The notes beneath the pieces are model-generated. The model was not told where the DNA came from, made no database searches, and worked only from the letters and a program-made list of their open reading frames with translations. This document shows positions 5,338 to 6,118 of a stretch of 6,118 nt of DNA, in pieces. Numbering within the stretch: position 1 is the first letter of the stretch; the number at the start of each line of letters is the position of its first letter. Position numbers and translations under genes: made by a program. Origin of the DNA: Hyphomicrobiales bacterium. GTDB lineage: Bacteria; Pseudomonadota; Alphaproteobacteria; Rhizobiales; CAYWUX01. The stretch is from contig JANQOC010000271.1 in the NCBI GenBank assembly GCA_028279265.1, positions 1 to 6,118 of the forward strand, written 5' to 3'.

Positions 5338-5850
5338 ATGACCGTATTTTCGATGTGGAACAAAGTTTTAACCGTCTGTAGCCTGCTGCTGTTGAGCGGA
5401 GGCCTCGTGGCGTGTTCCAATCAACTGTCAAAGTCGTCGTCGGATGTTGCAGGCAACGGGCTCTCAGGACCCGTGGTTCCGGGGACAGCGCGCGACTTTA
5501 AAGTCAATGTCGGGGATATCGTATATTTCACCACGGACAGTCCACAGCTCACCGCTCAGGCGCAGAATACGCTGCGGGGACAGACCAAATGGCTGCGTCA
5601 ATATCCAAAATTTACCATCACTCTTGAAGGTCACGCGGACGAACGCGGTACGCGTGAATACAATCTGGCCCTCGGCGCCCGCCGGGCACAGGCGGTACGC
5701 AGTTTTCTCATCAGCCAGGGTATCAATCCATCACGCATGCGCACCATTTCTTACGGCAAGGAAAGACCGGTCGCCCTGTGTAATGACATCTCCTGCTGGT
5801 CTCAGAACCGTCGCGTGCAGACAAAGCTCAACATTCGCCCGGGCACTTAA
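5338..5850 (+). CDS. pal: Peptidoglycan-associated lipoprotein Pal
   Basis: Pal is an outer-membrane lipoprotein that binds peptidoglycan and TolB, and it is the target that TolA moves to the division site. The 170 residues comprise a lipoprotein signal peptide (1-25) with lipobox LVAC and lipidated C26 followed by Ser, a flexible Ser/Gly/Pro-rich linker (about 27-52), and an OmpA-like domain (about 55-166). GHADERGTREYNLALGARR spans 98-116; D101 and R116 match the diaminopimelate-binding Asp and Arg of OmpA-type domains. C148 and C153 frame a conserved alphaproteobacterial signature leading into CWSQNRR and could form a disulfide; the same arrangement occurs in Brucella Omp16. The tail VQTKLNIRPGT is slightly unusual after NRR. 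Start chosen by the AAGGA site. The gene is separated from tolB by about 820 bases with a strong terminator, so it is probably transcribed from its own promoter. Confidence 0.96.
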   Translation: MTVFSMWNKVLTVCSLLLLSGGLVACSNQLSKSSSDVAGNGLSGPVVPGTARDFKVNVGDIVYFTTDSPQLTAQAQNTLRGQTKWLRQYPKFTITLEGHADERGTREYNLALGARRAQAVRSFLISQGINPSRMRTISYGKERPVALCNDISCWSQNRRVQTKLNIRPGT

Positions 5851-6005
5851 GTCGCGTACAAAGATTCGCGCATAAATATTTGAGCAAAAAGTTTACTGGG
5901 TTCTCGAGCCGACACGGGTTTTAAGCACAATTAGTTTCATCGAGGCATTTCTCCTTATCCGGCGATGTGCGCTGAAGGCTTTAACCGTTTCTCTTCCCTG
6001 ATCCC

Positions 6006-6054
6006 CATCACAGTTTGGTCACGATCCAGGCAAACTTCGCCCACACTTGTGATG
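6006..6054. repeat. Inverted repeat downstream of pal
   Basis: CATCACA (6006-6012) is matched exactly by TGTGATG (6048-6054). Inside, AGTTTG (6012-6017) is complementary to CAAACT (6031-6036), with A6012 shared. An unpaired stretch of about 12 bases remains on the 3' side. No T-run follows. It lies in the gap where alphaproteobacteria normally begin the next tol-cluster gene, so it may be a regulatory dyad or a weak transcript end for pal. The rest of 5851-6118 shows no confident gene. Confidence 0.3.
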
Positions 6055-6118
6055 ATATCTTTACCTTACTGAGGTCGGAATAAGTTGCCGCGTATTAGGC
6101 GAGTTCGAATTCTCCGGG

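Noticed and set aside
5853..5870. CGCG/CGCG hairpin right after the pal stop as terminator
   Set aside because: Only a four-base stem with no T-run; not a credible intrinsic terminator.
5895..5957. Minus-strand AAGGAG followed by a 15-codon ORF downstream of pal
   Set aside because: Too short, no conserved feature, and spacing of the site to the usable ATG is poor.
1..6118. CRISPR array, IS element, tRNA/rRNA or prophage remnants
   Set aside because: No regular spaced repeats, transposase frames, terminal repeats or RNA gene sequence were seen; all major frames are core genes.

Overview
This window is a chromosomal Tol-Pal locus from an alphaproteobacterium. The evidence is the gene order (ruvB end, ybgC, tolQ, tolR, tolA, tolB, pal, all on the + strand) and a Pal close to Brucella Omp16, with the C-terminal CxxxxCWSQNRR signature. 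TolA also has a Lys/Pro-rich linker and a short TonB-like C-terminal domain rather than the long Ala-rich helix of enterobacteria. The order or genus cannot be fixed from this sequence. Coding DNA looks moderately GC-rich, and the gaps between genes are clearly more AT-rich.

Layout: 1-294 is the C-terminal end of RuvB, cut by the window edge. 341-808 is the YbgC hotdog thioesterase. A 266-base gap follows, then tightly packed tolQ (1075-1794), tolR (1798-2253) and tolA (2267-3139, TTG start), then tolB (start placed at 3191, end 4516). Between tolB and pal lies an unusually long gap of about 820 bases. It is not empty: it holds a 41-bp nested dyad (4606-4646), a 48-codon lipoprotein gene with a strong ribosome binding site (4756-4902), a very good Rho-independent terminator (4950-5007), and more hairpin-forming DNA ahead of pal (start placed at 5338, end 5850). 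After pal there are 268 bases with no convincing gene.

How the parts work together: TolQ and TolR form the proton-driven motor in the inner membrane. TolA is the transmembrane rod that carries energy to the outer membrane. TolB is the periplasmic beta-propeller that docks on Pal, and Pal is the lipoprotein that ties the outer membrane to peptidoglycan. Together they constrict the outer membrane at division and keep the envelope intact. The terminator between tolB and pal implies that pal is, at least partly, a separate transcription unit in this organism.

The main genes are ordinary members of known families, and I see no new defence, mobile or biosynthetic system. The item most worth following is the small lipoprotein: it has no family I recognise, sits inside the tol-pal cluster, has its own strong RBS and terminator, and uses codons typical of highly expressed genes.
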